64,000 nt of DNA from an uncultured Candidatus Melainabacteria bacterium (GTDB lineage: Bacteria > Cyanobacteriota > Vampirovibrionia > Gastranaerophilales > Gastranaerophilaceae), in the NCBI GenBank assembly GCA_934692485.1, contig CAKUTX010000003.1:1-64000 (forward strand), read 5' to 3'. Positions 26,547 through 36,173 of the stretch are shown in pieces; position 1 is the stretch's first letter, and each line of letters starts with the position of its first letter. The position numbers and the translations under genes are program-made. The notes below the pieces were generated by a model. It searched no databases, was not told where the DNA came from, and saw only the letters and a program-made list of their open reading frames with translations.

Positions 26547-27530
26547 ATGAAAATAGCGTTAGTTGATAGTGACAAGATTAAAGTAAAAGAAGTTGATGAT
26601 ATAACACTTGATGGAAGAAATGGTGCTATTGTAAAAGTTTTAGGCTGCGGTCTTTGCGGTTCAGATATTGTTAAATTTGTTCACAAAATTGCGAAAGATG
26701 GGACAGTTCTCGGGCATGAAATCGTTGCAGAAATCGTTGAGATAAATTCCAAATCCGATTTTAAAATCGGTGACGAAATTGTAACATCTCACCATATACC
26801 GTGCGGAGAATGTGTTTATTGCAAACACGGGAATGTTTCTATGTGCAAACATTTTAAATCAACAAATATCAGACCAGGAGGATTTTCTGAATACGTATAT
26901 TTATCAGAAGAACATTTGTTAAATGTTGCACAATTAAAACCAAAAAATTTATCAGATATTGAAGCATCTTTCTATGAACCTTTGGGCTGTATTGTTAGAG
27001 CCGTAAAAAGGGCTAATTTATTAGATGGAGATGAAGCACTTGTTGTTGGTTTAGGTTCAATCGGAATATTAACCGCTCAAGCTTTAAAGGCTTATGGAGC
27101 AAAAGTTGTCGGATGCGATTTAATCCCTGAAAGAATTGAAAAATTAAAATCTTTAGGGATTGAAGCAATTGATGTTAGAAATTTGCCAGATGAATTTAAA
27201 GCTGATGCAATATTTATGACATCAGGAGCAGACAAAGCTATAGATACAGCATTAAAATATGTTAGAAATGGCGGAAAAATTATCGTATTTTCAAGCACTC
27301 CACACGATGAATCTGCTTATCCGAATAATGAAATATATTATAGAGAATTAACTGTTATGGGCAGTTATTCTCCATCACCTAAAGATTTAAAAGAGTCATT
27401 GGATTTGTTACAATCGGGAAAAGTAAATGTAAAAAACTTATCTACACAATATAGTTTGGAAAATATTCAACAAGCATTTGACGATACTATGACAAATAAA
27501 ATAATGAAGGCATATATTAAAATAAATTAA
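26547..27530 (+). CDS. zinc-dependent medium-chain dehydrogenase
   Basis: A 327-residue MDR-family alcohol or polyol dehydrogenase. The catalytic-zinc region is GCGLCGSD (about residues 36-43) with GHE in VLGHEIVAEIV; the structural-zinc cysteines are in CGECVYCKHGNVSMC; the nucleotide-binding motif is GLGSIG (about 170). The substrate is probably a sugar alcohol, threonine or a similar secondary alcohol, but cannot be fixed. The start has GAGAGGCGAAGG upstream. A second dehydrogenase follows 52 bp later, and the pair probably works in one pathway. Confidence 0.85.
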   Translation: MKIALVDSDKIKVKEVDDITLDGRNGAIVKVLGCGLCGSDIVKFVHKIAKDGTVLGHEIVAEIVEINSKSDFKIGDEIVTSHHIPCGECVYCKHGNVSMCKHFKSTNIRPGGFSEYVYLSEEHLLNVAQLKPKNLSDIEASFYEPLGCIVRAVKRANLLDGDEALVVGLGSIGILTAQALKAYGAKVVGCDLIPERIEKLKSLGIEAIDVRNLPDEFKADAIFMTSGADKAIDTALKYVRNGGKIIVFSSTPHDESAYPNNEIYYRELTVMGSYSPSPKDLKESLDLLQSGKVNVKNLSTQYSLENIQQAFDDTMTNKIMKAYIKIN

Positions 27531-27582
27531 GAAAGGTTTAAAGCGAGGCAATTCCTCAGGCAATTGTAAGCTAAATAAAAAA

Positions 27583-28626
27583 ATGAAAGCAATACAATAT
27601 TACGGACCACAAAATATTAAATATGAAGAAGTTATGGTAAAACCGCCAGAAGAAGGCGAAGTTGTCGTAAAAGTAATGTCTGCTCTGACTTGTGGAACAG
27701 ACGTAAAGACATTCAGACGCGGTCATCCAGTTTTAATAAAAACAGTTCCATCCGGTTTTGGACACGAATTTGCAGGAATTGTGGATAAAGTAGGGAAGGG
27801 TGTTGATAATGTAAAAGTTGGCGACAGAGTTGTTGCCGCAAATTCTGCCCCTTGTGGAAAATGTTTTTATTGCAGGCATGAAGAATATAATTTGTGCGAA
27901 AACTTAGATTTATTAAATGGCGCTTATGCTCAATACATAACAGTTCCAGCTCGTATTGTAAAGAAAAACATGCTTATTTTACCGGATAATTTAAGTTTTG
28001 ATAAGGCTGCATTTTGCGAACCTTTAGCAAATGTTGTTCACGGTGTTGAAAGAACAGAAATTAAACCAGGGCAAACTGTTGGAATTATCGGAATAGGTCC
28101 TATAGGACTAATGTTTGCACGATTAGCAAAACTTAAAGGAGCAAAGGTAATTGTTGCTGGAAGAAATCCTATAAAACTTAAAGCTGCAGAAGAATTTGCT
28201 CATGCAGACGAAATAGTTGATTTAAAAAAATATCCTAATCCAGAAAAAATATTTAAAGAATACACCGAAGAACACAAAGGTTTAGATGTTGCCGTAGAAT
28301 GCGTCGGATTACCTGAGATTTGGGAAAGAATTTTTTCTTGTGTTCGTCCCGGAGGAACCGTTCATTTCTTTGGCGGATGTAAATCAGGTTCGACTGTAAC
28401 ATTTGACACTACGAGAATGCATTATGGCGATATTAGATTAATGAGCGTATTTCACCATACACCAAAATATTTTAGAATGGCTTTAGATTATATTGCATCC
28501 GGCGATGTTGAGGTTGAAAAACTCATCACAGATACCCTTCCTCTTGAAAAAGTAGAATGGGCTATGCATCAACATATGGACGGAAAAGCTATCAAATTTC
28601 TGATTAAACCACAACTAAACTTATAA
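27583..28626 (+). CDS. zinc-dependent medium-chain dehydrogenase, second gene
   Basis: A 347-residue MDR-family dehydrogenase similar to its neighbour: LTCGTDVKTF and GFGHEFAGIV (catalytic zinc), CGKCFYCRHEEYNLC (structural zinc) and GIGPIG (nucleotide binding). It resembles sorbitol, threonine or erythritol dehydrogenases. The ATG lacks a clear Shine-Dalgarno; the 52-bp gap contains a short GAGG-CAATT-CCTC hairpin (27545-27555). A terminator follows at 28636. Confidence 0.85.
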   Translation: MKAIQYYGPQNIKYEEVMVKPPEEGEVVVKVMSALTCGTDVKTFRRGHPVLIKTVPSGFGHEFAGIVDKVGKGVDNVKVGDRVVAANSAPCGKCFYCRHEEYNLCENLDLLNGAYAQYITVPARIVKKNMLILPDNLSFDKAAFCEPLANVVHGVERTEIKPGQTVGIIGIGPIGLMFARLAKLKGAKVIVAGRNPIKLKAAEEFAHADEIVDLKKYPNPEKIFKEYTEEHKGLDVAVECVGLPEIWERIFSCVRPGGTVHFFGGCKSGSTVTFDTTRMHYGDIRLMSVFHHTPKYFRMALDYIASGDVEVEKLITDTLPLEKVEWAMHQHMDGKAIKFLIKPQLNL

Positions 28627-28635
28627 AATAAATAA

Positions 28636-28672
28636 AAAAGGAGTCATTATAATAAATAATAGACTCCTTTTC
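28636..28672. terminator. bidirectional terminator after the dehydrogenase pair
   Basis: AAAAGGAGTC (28636-28645) pairs with GACTCCTTTT (28662-28671), extended by ATTAT/ATAAT in the loop. Confidence 0.82.
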
Positions 28673-28697
28673 ATAAATTAAACAGGTTTTTAGACAA

Positions 28698-29276
28698 TTA
28701 TTCCATTGTTTTGTAACGTTTTAGAACTGTATCTTTTATATAACTGTCTTTTGATTTTAACGCTTTAACTAAAATTTCGTTATCAGGTTTTGCTCCAGCA
28801 TTAACTAATAATTCGACAATTTTTGGCTGTTTCTTTTGAATTGCGTATGCTAAAGGTTTTGTATAACCAGCTTCTTTATTAACATCAGCGCCATAAGAGA
28901 TTAATGTTTCAACGATTTTGGCATCTTTACTTCTTATAGCCATAAGCAATGGAGTCACTCCAGCTAATTCCTTATTTGCATCTACACCATTTTTAAGTAA
29001 CAATTTTACAGATTCATTTTGGTTGCTCGCAATTGCAACATATATTGCAGGTGTTTTCATAAAAGTAGAATCAGGATTCATGCCAGACTTTATAAATAAA
29101 TCAGCAAGTTGAGTATTTCCTTCTGCAAGAGCATTAAAGAAATTAAATGTACTATATTTTATTCCCTGAGCTTGAATTTTTGCAATATACGTTTGATGCA
29201 TATCTGTTTCAGCATCAGCAAATACCGCTGTTTGCATAGCCAATAACATAAATAAAACCGCGAATAATTTTTTCAT
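28698..29276 (-). CDS. secreted ankyrin-repeat protein
   Basis: A 192-residue protein with a signal peptide (MKKLF start, hydrophobic 5-16, likely cut after VFA at about residue 20) and four to five ankyrin repeats (about 55-185), with units such as KTPAIYVAIASNQNESVKLL and VTPLLMAIRSKDAKIVETL. It is exported and probably binds other proteins in the periplasm. An AAGGAGG ribosome binding site supports the start. Ankyrin proteins in gut bacteria are sometimes host-directed, but nothing here shows that. Confidence 0.85.
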   Translation of the reverse strand: MKKLFAVLFMLLAMQTAVFADAETDMHQTYIAKIQAQGIKYSTFNFFNALAEGNTQLADLFIKSGMNPDSTFMKTPAIYVAIASNQNESVKLLLKNGVDANKELAGVTPLLMAIRSKDAKIVETLISYGADVNKEAGYTKPLAYAIQKKQPKIVELLVNAGAKPDNEILVKALKSKDSYIKDTVLKRYKTME

Positions 29277-29412
29277 ATTTCCTCCTTAAAACCAATTTTT
29301 TTTTAATCATAATAACATTATTTTTATATTTTGTACATATTTTTTTTAATATGTGTTATTTTTTTGTATTTTTTGGGAATTTATATAACATATTGTATAG
29401 GAGTGCTTATCA

Positions 29413-30780
29413 ATGAGAAGATTTGTTTATTTTTGGCTTTATTTTGTAGCAATAGTTGCATCTCTCGGAGGGCTTTTGTCAGGTTTTGACACTGGTGTAA
29501 TTTCAGGAGCTTTATTATTTATTAATCAAACTTGGGATTTATCAGATTATTTACAAGGCTTTTTGGTCAGCTCAGTTTTAATTGGTGCTGTAATCGGAGC
29601 TGCAACTAACGGGATTTTAGCAGATATTTTTGGCAGAAAAAAGATTATTATTGCGACAGCATTAATTTTTATTGTCGGTTCAATCCTCTGCGCACTTGCA
29701 CCAAATATTTATATTCTAATATTATCAAGAATTTTAGTCGGTTTGGCCGTCGGAATTGTAAATTTTATAGTTCCATTATATTTGTCAGAAGTTGCTCCAA
29801 AACAGTTGAGAGGGACTCTTGTTTCACTTTACCAATGGGCAATTACTGCTGGAATATTATTTTCTTATGTTGTTAACGGAGCTTTCGCAAATGCGCTATA
29901 TAACTGGCGATGGATGCTATTTGCAGGTGTAGTTCCAGGGTTAATTCTTTTAGTTGGAATGACGTTTTTAGGTGACACTCCAAGATGGTTAATCAGCAAA
30001 AACAGAGAAGAAGAAGCTCGAAAAATTTATAAAAGAATAGAACCTGATGCCGATGCAGATAAAGAAGTTGCAGAGATAAAAGAAACTTTAAAATCTGAAC
30101 TTGGAGATAATAAAAAAATCAGATTTAAAAAATGGATGATTATGCCTTTTGTTGTAGGTATTGGCATTATGTTTGCACAAATTTGTACTGGTATTAATAC
30201 AATTATATATTACGCTCCTACAATATTCAAAATAGCTGGCTTTGACAGCAACACAAACGCGATATACGCGACTGCTGGAATAGGATTAATAAACTTCTTG
30301 ATGACTATTATAGCAGTATTCTTTACAGATAAATTTGGAAGAAAACCTTTATTATATATTGGCTTAACTGGAGTTATGTTAAGTTTAATTGGGCTCGGAT
30401 GCGCGTTTTTCTGGGCAGATATTCTTGGAGATAATTTGAAATGGGTTGCGGTCGGAAGTTTAGCAACTTACATAATCTGTTTTGCATTCAGCTTAGGACC
30501 AATTGGTTGGATAATTGTTTCTGAAGTATTTCCTCTAAAAATAAGAGGATTGGCTATGAGTATGTGTACTGTTGCAAACTTTGCATTTAACTTCTTTGTA
30601 GTTGGAAGTTTCCCTGTTTTAATCCACAGAATAGGCGGAGCTTATACATTCTGGATATTTGCAGCCGTATCATTCCTTTGCATTATTTTTGTATATTTCT
30701 TTGTTCCTGAAACAAAAGGGATTTCACTAGAAACAATTGAATCTAATTGGATAAGAGGTGTAAAACCAAGAGATTTTTAA
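29413..30780 (+). CDS. MFS sugar porter (XylE/GalP/GLUT-like)
   Basis: A 455-residue, 12-helix transporter of the sugar porter family. Family signatures are GGLLSGFDTGVISGAL in helix 1, DIFGRKKIII after helix 2, GVVPGLILL, GDTPRWLISK, QICTGINTIIYYAPTIF in helix 7 (the QxxxGxNxxxYY sugar-binding motif) and PETKGISLE at the end. It likely imports a hexose or pentose with protons. The start has TAGGAG upstream. It shares a bidirectional terminator with the convergent regulator gene. Confidence 0.93.
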   Translation: MRRFVYFWLYFVAIVASLGGLLSGFDTGVISGALLFINQTWDLSDYLQGFLVSSVLIGAVIGAATNGILADIFGRKKIIIATALIFIVGSILCALAPNIYILILSRILVGLAVGIVNFIVPLYLSEVAPKQLRGTLVSLYQWAITAGILFSYVVNGAFANALYNWRWMLFAGVVPGLILLVGMTFLGDTPRWLISKNREEEARKIYKRIEPDADADKEVAEIKETLKSELGDNKKIRFKKWMIMPFVVGIGIMFAQICTGINTIIYYAPTIFKIAGFDSNTNAIYATAGIGLINFLMTIIAVFFTDKFGRKPLLYIGLTGVMLSLIGLGCAFFWADILGDNLKWVAVGSLATYIICFAFSLGPIGWIIVSEVFPLKIRGLAMSMCTVANFAFNFFVVGSFPVLIHRIGGAYTFWIFAAVSFLCIIFVYFFVPETKGISLETIESNWIRGVKPRDF

Positions 30781-30794
30781 ATATTAAAATAAAG

Positions 30795-30828
30795 AAAGGC
30801 TGCAATCATATATTTGCAGCCTTTTATT
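30795..30828. terminator. bidirectional terminator
   Basis: AAAGGCTGCAA (30795-30805) pairs with TTGCAGCCTTT (30814-30824), followed by TATTAT; it sits between convergent genes. Confidence 0.85.
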
Positions 30829-30829
30829 A

Positions 30830-31489
30830 TCACACCAAACCTTCTTTTAAAGCTTTTACGGCTGCTTGAGTTCTATCATCAACAACAAGTTTTTGAATAA
30901 TATTACAAACGTGTGCTTTTGCCGTATGTTCAGAAATAGTTAATTCTTGTGCTATTTCGTTATTCGATAAGCCGTCAACAACAAGTTTTAAAACTTCATA
31001 TTCACGCTGAGTTAAGTTTGCATGTTGCTCTTTAAACATAGCTCTGGACATTTGTCGAGGAGGAACAACTCCGCAATTTTTTTCTCTTAAAATCGGAACA
31101 ACTTGTGGGTCAAGCCACATTGCTCCATCCGCAACCGTTTTTATAATCATTCTTAATACATCTGTACTTATATCTTTCATTACGTACGCACAGGCTCCAG
31201 CTTGCAAAGCATTCATAATCTCCTGCTCTGACAAATGAGAGGTTAAGATAACAATCTTTGCCTTATTATTAATTTCTAAAATTCGCTTGGTCGCTTCTAT
31301 TCCGGAAATATCCGGCAATCCAATATCCATCAAAACGACATCGGGATGCGTTATTCTAAATTTTTCTATAGCTTCTTTCCCGTTTTGAGCCTCCGAAGAA
31401 ACAACTATTTCTTCTTGCCCTTCAAAAAGAGAAATTAATCCCACTCTGATAAGTTTTTGATCCTCTACAAGTAATACATTTATTGTCAT
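30830..31489 (-). CDS. NarL/FixJ-family response regulator
   Basis: A 219-residue two-component regulator. The receiver domain (1-120) has the acidic pocket ED at residues 9-10, phospho-acceptor D55 in VVLMDIGLPD, and the Thr/Lys region ILTSHLS. The C-terminal LuxR-type helix-turn-helix (about 150-215) includes LTQREYEVLKLVVDGLSNNEIAQEL. No histidine kinase is adjacent, so it is an orphan here. The AGGAG site supports the start. Confidence 0.92.
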   Translation of the reverse strand: MTINVLLVEDQKLIRVGLISLFEGQEEIVVSSEAQNGKEAIEKFRITHPDVVLMDIGLPDISGIEATKRILEINNKAKIVILTSHLSEQEIMNALQAGACAYVMKDISTDVLRMIIKTVADGAMWLDPQVVPILREKNCGVVPPRQMSRAMFKEQHANLTQREYEVLKLVVDGLSNNEIAQELTISEHTAKAHVCNIIQKLVVDDRTQAAVKALKEGLV

Positions 31490-31686
31490 AATGTTTTTCT
31501 CCTATATTACTTATAAAAGTTTTTAATGTAGAATTAATCCCTTTTTTATTTAATAAATACGATAATATTATATTTTATAAAATTTTTATTATATTAATCA
31601 GTAAAATCAAACATCAAAATTCAATTTTTATCCTTTTTTTAATTAAATCTTAATATTTATTTATAGCCAAAATAATTATTTTGAAT

Positions 31687-31702
31687 TATCATGTACATGA
31701 TA
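31687..31702. promoter_or_regulatory. 16-bp perfect palindrome upstream of nadB
   Basis: TATCATGTACATGATA reads the same on both strands and ends 20 bp before the nadB ATG. Its size and place suit a dimeric repressor site for NAD synthesis. No regulator gene was identified beside it. Confidence 0.5.
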
Positions 31703-31722
31703 GTTATATAAGGCAAATTATT

Positions 31723-33339
31723 ATGAAATATTCAAATTATTCAGTAGTTGTTATAGGTAGCGGAATTGCAGGCCTATATGCTGCGTTAAAAATAGAACAA
31801 CAAGTAGAACTTCCTGACGGTTTGTTGTTGATTACTAAATCAAAATTAGGCGAAAGTAATTCAAGATATGCTCAAGGCGGTATGGTTGCAGTAATGAAAG
31901 AAAACAAAACAGATTCAACTGCATCTCATATATCTGACACAATAAAAGCTGGAGCAGGATTGAGCGATTTTAATACAGTAAAATTTATTTCCGAACACTC
32001 AGATGCTGTTGTAAAAGATTTGTTAAAGTTTGGAGTAGAATTCGACAGAGATGAAAATAATAACCTCTGTTTTACGAAAGAAGCCGCACACAGTGTTAGA
32101 AGGATTTTGCATTCTGGCGGAGATGCGACAGGAAAAATGATTGAGCAAGCTCTTTGCAAAAAAATTAGCGAAAATAATAATATTGAAATTTATGAAGAAT
32201 CAGACGCAATTGAACTTTTGGTAAGTCACAATGAGTGTAATGGAATTCTTATTTACAATGACGCAACCCAAGAGTATGAAACAATCTATTCTCCTGCAAT
32301 CATTCTTGCAACAGGCGGTATTGGGCAGTTGTATAAATATACAACAAACCCATCAGGAGCAACTGGCGATGGTTTAGCTCTTGCATACAACGCAGGTGCC
32401 GTTATGCAAGATATGGAATTTGTTCAATTTCACCCAACAGCATTAGCTATAGATTGCGGAGAAAACAGGTTTTTAATTTCAGAAGCTGTCAGAGGAGAAG
32501 GTGCAAAACTTTGTGACGCTGATGGTGCTGAATATATGATAAATTACGATGAAAGAAAAGAACTTGCGCCAAGAGATATTGTTACTAGAGCAAACTTTAA
32601 TGAAATGAGAAAAAATAAAGTTGATAATGTCTATTTGAATGCGACTTGCATTGATAGCAAAAAACTTGCAAAACGTTTCCCAAATATTTCAAAAAAATGT
32701 CTTGAAAATGGGATTAATATTGCTCAAGACTTTATTCCGGTTGCCCCTGCGGCACATTATTATATGGGTGGTATTAAAACGAACCTAAAAGGAGAAACGT
32801 CTATAAACGGCTTGTATGCCATCGGAGAAGTTGCGTCTACCGGATTACACGGTGGAAACAGACTTGCAAGTAATTCTTTATTAGAATGCGTTGTTTGTGC
32901 ATACTCAGTTGCGGATTATTTAAAAACATTACATTTAAAATCTCCAAAACAAATAGATGAACAAATTAAAGCGACATTAGACAAATATTCTTATGAAGAT
33001 AATATAACGGAAGAACTCGATATACCTTCACTAAAAAAAGAATTAAAAAATATCATGTGGGATTATGTCGGGATTTTCAGAGATGAAATTTCTCTTAAAA
33101 CAGCATTTGAAAAACTGTCCGAGTTGGGAAAACGGTTCCCAAGAACTTGCAAATGCATAAGTAGAGAAGAATACGAATTCAGAAACATGTTGCTTGTATC
33201 AAAATTAATTGCAACTTCAGCTTTGACGAGAAAAGAATCTCGCGGAGCTCATTATAGAACAGATTATCCTCAAACAAATGAGGAATGTGTTCACAGTATT
33301 ATTACAAAAGAAGATAAGGTACCTGATTATGTTAAGTAA
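31723..33339 (+). CDS. nadB: L-aspartate oxidase
   Basis: It oxidises L-aspartate to iminoaspartate, the first step of de novo NAD synthesis. The 538-residue flavoprotein has the FAD motif GSGIAGLYAAL near residues 10-20, SRYAQGGMVAV, the HPTAL and SEAVRGEGAKL catalytic region and the C-terminal helical domain (about 420-538). The ATG at 31723 is preferred: an AAGG lies 9 nt upstream and the protein then begins directly with the FAD strand. An in-frame TTG 14 codons upstream would put the palindrome inside the coding region. nadC overlaps the 3' end by 11 bp. nadA is not in the window. Confidence 0.95.
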   Translation: MKYSNYSVVVIGSGIAGLYAALKIEQQVELPDGLLLITKSKLGESNSRYAQGGMVAVMKENKTDSTASHISDTIKAGAGLSDFNTVKFISEHSDAVVKDLLKFGVEFDRDENNNLCFTKEAAHSVRRILHSGGDATGKMIEQALCKKISENNNIEIYEESDAIELLVSHNECNGILIYNDATQEYETIYSPAIILATGGIGQLYKYTTNPSGATGDGLALAYNAGAVMQDMEFVQFHPTALAIDCGENRFLISEAVRGEGAKLCDADGAEYMINYDERKELAPRDIVTRANFNEMRKNKVDNVYLNATCIDSKKLAKRFPNISKKCLENGINIAQDFIPVAPAAHYYMGGIKTNLKGETSINGLYAIGEVASTGLHGGNRLASNSLLECVVCAYSVADYLKTLHLKSPKQIDEQIKATLDKYSYEDNITEELDIPSLKKELKNIMWDYVGIFRDEISLKTAFEKLSELGKRFPRTCKCISREEYEFRNMLLVSKLIATSALTRKESRGAHYRTDYPQTNEECVHSIITKEDKVPDYVK

Positions 33340-34159
33340 ATTTTATGTAGAAGACCATGTTAAATCAGCATTAATGGAAGATATTGGATACGGGGATATT
33401 ACAACCGAAAATCTTGCCGAAGAGAATGACTTTTTGAAAGCGGAACTAAATACGAGAAGCGAAGGAATTCTTTGCGGATGCGACGTTTTTACAACAGTTT
33501 ATAAAATTCTTTCAGATGATGTCAAAATTAAATTTTATTTTAAAGATGGAGATAAAATAAAAAAAGGTGACAAAATTGCTGATATTGAAGGTCCTGCAAA
33601 AGACTTACTTATGGGCGAAAGAGTTTCTTTAAACTATATTCAAAGAATGTCAGGAATTGCAACAGAAACAAGAAAATATCAAGATGCAATTGCTCCTTAC
33701 AGCGCCAAAATAGTTGACACAAGAAAAACAACTCCAAATTTTAGAGCATTCGAAAAATATTCCGTCAAAATTGGTGGTGGAGCACTACATAGGTTTAATT
33801 TATCTGATTGCGCAATGATAAAAGACAACCACATAAAACTCGCAGGTTCTTTAACAAATGCGGTTAATAAATTAAGACAAAGTATTTCGCATGCTCACAA
33901 AATAGAGGTTGAATGCGATACTTTGGAACAAGTAAAAGAAGCCGTGAATGCTAAAGCCGATATTATCATGCTTGACAACATGCCTGTAGAAACAATGAGA
34001 AAAGCTGTTGAAATTATCAATCACCAAGCAATTGTAGAAGCAAGCGGGAATGTAAACCTTTCTACCGTTAACGCTATAGCCTCAACTGGGGTTGATATTA
34101 TCTCATCCAGCGCTATTGTCGCAAAAGCTCCAACATTGGACTTGGCATTAGACATGTAA
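33329..34159 (+). CDS. nadC: nicotinate-nucleotide pyrophosphorylase (quinolinate phosphoribosyltransferase)
   Basis: It joins quinolinate to PRPP to give nicotinate mononucleotide. Landmarks in the 276 residues are EDIGYGDITTE at the start, NYIQRMSGIAT, DTRKTTPNFRAFEKYSVKIGGG with the substrate Arg and Lys, HRFNLSD, IKDNHI, VEVECDTL-type IEVECDTLEQ and SSSAI near the end. The ATG at 33329 lies inside the nadB 3' end with AAGGTA upstream; it gives the family's normal N-terminus. It is the second gene of a nadBC operon. Confidence 0.95.
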   Translation: MLSKFYVEDHVKSALMEDIGYGDITTENLAEENDFLKAELNTRSEGILCGCDVFTTVYKILSDDVKIKFYFKDGDKIKKGDKIADIEGPAKDLLMGERVSLNYIQRMSGIATETRKYQDAIAPYSAKIVDTRKTTPNFRAFEKYSVKIGGGALHRFNLSDCAMIKDNHIKLAGSLTNAVNKLRQSISHAHKIEVECDTLEQVKEAVNAKADIIMLDNMPVETMRKAVEIINHQAIVEASGNVNLSTVNAIASTGVDIISSSAIVAKAPTLDLALDM

Positions 34160-34264
34160 TTAAAAAAAAATTAATTGTAAATATTTTTTAACCATGTAGC
34201 AAAAAATATTTTTCTCTGTTTTAAAATGAATGTAGAATACATTTAATTGTTTGGTGAAAAAAAA

Positions 34265-36052
34265 ATGAAAGTTAGTACAGTACAGCGTGATATTAGCCTT
34301 AAACAAGGCTCATTAATGCCCCAAAAGAAGTCTTCTGAATTTAGGGAGAAATCTACGGGAGCAAACAAAGATGAAAACAGAGGATATAGTGCGAATTATG
34401 GCGGCAGTTTTACGGGAAAGAGTGAGACTGCCGCTAATGCTATGAAAAAAGGTGGTATCCTCGCAAGTGGTTGGTTTAATAGCCTAACAACTTATGCAAA
34501 AAAACATAATATTGGGACAAGTGCATTAATAGCATTAGGTCTTGCAGGGATATTAAGACCAGCTACAATCATGGCCCTTCCTGGGAAAAAAGATAAAGAA
34601 GATAAAATATATGCCTCAGGTCAGTCCATGGCTTCTGCGATTTTAGGTTTTATTGTTTCTATAATCGTAACCAGTCCATTGGATGGCGCAATTGAAAAAG
34701 TTTTTAAAGGTAACGGCTACTTAAAAGATAAAAATGGAAATATTGTAAAAGGGAAAGATGGGAAACCGGTTGTTTTAAGTAAAAAACTGGTTGAGTTGTT
34801 TGAAAAAGAAAAATCTTTAGAAGAAGCTGCAACTGCTAGAGATAAAGTTACTCAAAAAATAAAAGACAAAGCAGCTAGAAAAGCATGGAAAGGTGTACAA
34901 AGACTAAGATCTGCTTTGGAAATTCAAGCAAAAAATATCCCAGATTTATTTATTTCAATCCCAAGAGCAACTCTTACTATTGCTTTAATTCCTCCGATTT
35001 TGAAATATGTATTTGGATTAGAAAAGAAAAAGAAACAAGAAAATAAAGATGTTAATACAACATCAACTCCTATGAATTTTATAAACAAGCCAGTATTTAA
35101 ACAGTTAAAAAGCGGTGCTAGTGAAAAATCTGGTAATCAACCTAACTTTACAGGAAAAGCAAACTTAGCCAAAGAAGCCGAAGATGCTGCAAAAGCAGTT
35201 GCCAATACTTCAAAAGGCAATTCTAGTATATTTAAGCCATTAGATAATTTGCTTGATAAATGTTCTGATTTTATTGCAAAACATTTTACAGGTAAACTTG
35301 TTGATAGCAAACCTATGAATTATTTGGCTAATAAATTTAAAGATAGTAGTAATTTATATCAACACTGTATAACAGCCGGTTCATTAGTTACAAGTGGTCT
35401 ATATATGGAAAAAACATTAACTAATGATAAATTAGATAAAGACAGAAAGAAAACACTTGCTGTTAACCAAGGTTTAACGTTTATCTTATCAACTATAGGT
35501 GCTTATACTCTTGATAAATATCTAAAAAATTGGTGGGAAAACGTGACAGCAAAATTTGTTGGAAACCAAGTAGAACTTGAGAATTTTAGTGAAAACTTCA
35601 AAAACATCAACAAAGCTATTGACCAAATTAATAAAAAACTGAAAGAAAATCCGGGTACAGATGTAAATAAAATTGCAGAACAAGTAAAAGAGTCAATGAA
35701 AATGCCTAAAGCTGGGGAAAAAGGATATGCCGGATATACTGATTATCTTGAGCATGCAGTTACAGGCGCCATAGAAGATGCAGGCGATGTAGTAAAATCT
35801 GTTGAACGCTTGAAACTTGACAAATATATAAGTAAATTAACCGGCAAAGAAAGTAAGTTAATGCCAGCGTTGTCAGAAGAATTGGCAACAAAAATAAAAG
35901 GTATGGGCTTGTTACGTTCAATGTTGGTATTTAGCTTCATATACAGATTCTTCGTTCCGGTTGTAGTTACAAAACCTGCGAACTGGTTGTGTGACAAGTA
36001 CTTATCACATAAAAAAGCAAAAAATGCAGAAAATACCCAAAAAGCAGCCTAA
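34265..36052 (+). CDS. large hypothetical membrane protein with three FTGK motifs
   Basis: A 595-residue protein of no recognised family. The N-terminus (MKVSTVQ) is followed by a polar, low-complexity stretch. FTGK occurs at 49-52, 295-298 and 341-344, each preceding a helical block. Hydrophobic helices are at about 85-105, 122-138, 228-250, 370-386, 408-425 and 563-580, so it is probably a multi-pass membrane protein. A KDKNGNIVKGKDGKPV loop sits at 155-169. The ATG at 34265 is preferred over a TTG 6 codons earlier. It stands alone between nadC and a terminator. The N-terminus resembles those of other hypothetical proteins in this window. Confidence 0.72.
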   Translation: MKVSTVQRDISLKQGSLMPQKKSSEFREKSTGANKDENRGYSANYGGSFTGKSETAANAMKKGGILASGWFNSLTTYAKKHNIGTSALIALGLAGILRPATIMALPGKKDKEDKIYASGQSMASAILGFIVSIIVTSPLDGAIEKVFKGNGYLKDKNGNIVKGKDGKPVVLSKKLVELFEKEKSLEEAATARDKVTQKIKDKAARKAWKGVQRLRSALEIQAKNIPDLFISIPRATLTIALIPPILKYVFGLEKKKKQENKDVNTTSTPMNFINKPVFKQLKSGASEKSGNQPNFTGKANLAKEAEDAAKAVANTSKGNSSIFKPLDNLLDKCSDFIAKHFTGKLVDSKPMNYLANKFKDSSNLYQHCITAGSLVTSGLYMEKTLTNDKLDKDRKKTLAVNQGLTFILSTIGAYTLDKYLKNWWENVTAKFVGNQVELENFSENFKNINKAIDQINKKLKENPGTDVNKIAEQVKESMKMPKAGEKGYAGYTDYLEHAVTGAIEDAGDVVKSVERLKLDKYISKLTGKESKLMPALSEELATKIKGMGLLRSMLVFSFIYRFFVPVVVTKPANWLCDKYLSHKKAKNAENTQKAA

Positions 36053-36077
36053 ATAATAATAACAACATTATATAAAC

Positions 36078-36116
36078 AAAAAGATTTATTACTAATTATG
36101 TAGTAAATCTTTTTAT
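36078..36116 (+). terminator. intrinsic terminator after the FTGK protein gene
   Basis: AAAAAGATTTATTAC (36078-36092) pairs with GTAGTAAATCTTTTT (36100-36114), with one G-U pair, followed by ATTAT. Confidence 0.8.
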
Positions 36117-36173
36117 TATACTTGATAAATACTTGTTTTTATAGTATATTTCGCTTGTAAGCAAGGGAAAATA

